A stretch of DNA of 64,000 nucleotides from Sphingomonas sp. MA1305 (lineage in GTDB: Bacteria; Pseudomonadota; Alphaproteobacteria; Sphingomonadales; Sphingomonadaceae). The DNA is taken from positions 62,001-126,000 of the forward strand of contig NZ_RCVT01000001.1 of the NCBI RefSeq assembly GCF_016107325.1. The letters are read 5' to 3'. Below the pieces are notes generated by a model. That model had not been told where the DNA came from. It did no database searches and saw only the letters and a list, made by a program, of their open reading frames with translations. Positions 63,513 to 64,000 of the stretch are shown here, piece by piece; position 1 is the first letter of the stretch; each line of letters starts with the position of its first letter. The translations under genes were made by a program, and so were the position numbers.

Positions 63513-64000
<488 letters not shown>

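Overview
The window is one high-GC, gene-dense chromosomal segment, most likely from a sphingomonad (Alphaproteobacteria, Sphingomonas or a close relative). The support is: the NVRFPPK-type intergenic repeat (about 3313-3324) that is frequent in sphingomonad genomes; an alphaproteobacterial LexA-box form; the gene order mutY / DUF721 / two DsbA-like proteins / smc; and a large TonB receptor of the Caulobacter/Xanthomonas type. I see no rRNA or tRNA gene, CRISPR array, phage or intact insertion sequence.

Layout. 1-3.3 kb: the end of a radical-SAM DNA-repair-associated protein with a LexA-type box at its start, four small hypothetical genes, a chagasin-like inhibitor and a dispersed repeat. 3.3-12.2 kb: housekeeping genes, namely smc, two DsbA-like thioredoxin proteins, a DciA-type DUF721 protein, mutY, a serine beta-lactamase-fold hydrolase and nudC. 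12.2-24.2 kb: an NtrY/NtrC-like two-component pair divergent from an efflux operon with a HlyD-type adaptor, a MacB-like ATPase, a previously unmarked 36-residue membrane peptide and three tandem FtsX/MacB-type permeases. CGGACA/TGTCCG palindromes lie between the two units.

24.2-51.6 kb is the centrepiece: a self-contained locus that looks built to take apart complex, plant-type N-glycans and use the GlcNAc. Six exported glycosidases sit in one minus-strand array (GH20, GH2 beta-mannosidase, GH3, GH125, GH92, GH29), five of them joined by overlapping stop/start codons, downstream of a TonB receptor that ends in a strong terminator. Divergently come a CutC-family protein, a GntR/UTRA regulator, NagB-II, NagA, an exported GH2 beta-galactosidase, and a GlcNAc phosphotransferase system made of a fused EIIA-HPr-EI and an EIICB. 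Predicted flow: the receptor imports glycopeptide; periplasmic enzymes strip fucose, galactose, GlcNAc, alpha-mannose, xylose and beta-mannose; the PTS imports and phosphorylates GlcNAc; NagA and NagB-II give fructose-6-phosphate. GGTAT-containing palindromes precede the receptor, the GH20 gene and the PTS genes and may be the regulator's operators.

51.6-64 kb: an OmpR/PhoQ-like two-component pair divergent from an exported OB-fold protein (an arrangement like qseBC/ygiW), a PAS hybrid histidine kinase, a secreted SGNH hydrolase, bioF-bioD-bioA, a class II DNA photolyase divergent from pncB, and the 3' end of treY at the right edge. Most long open frames opposite these genes are GC-driven shadows and are left out.
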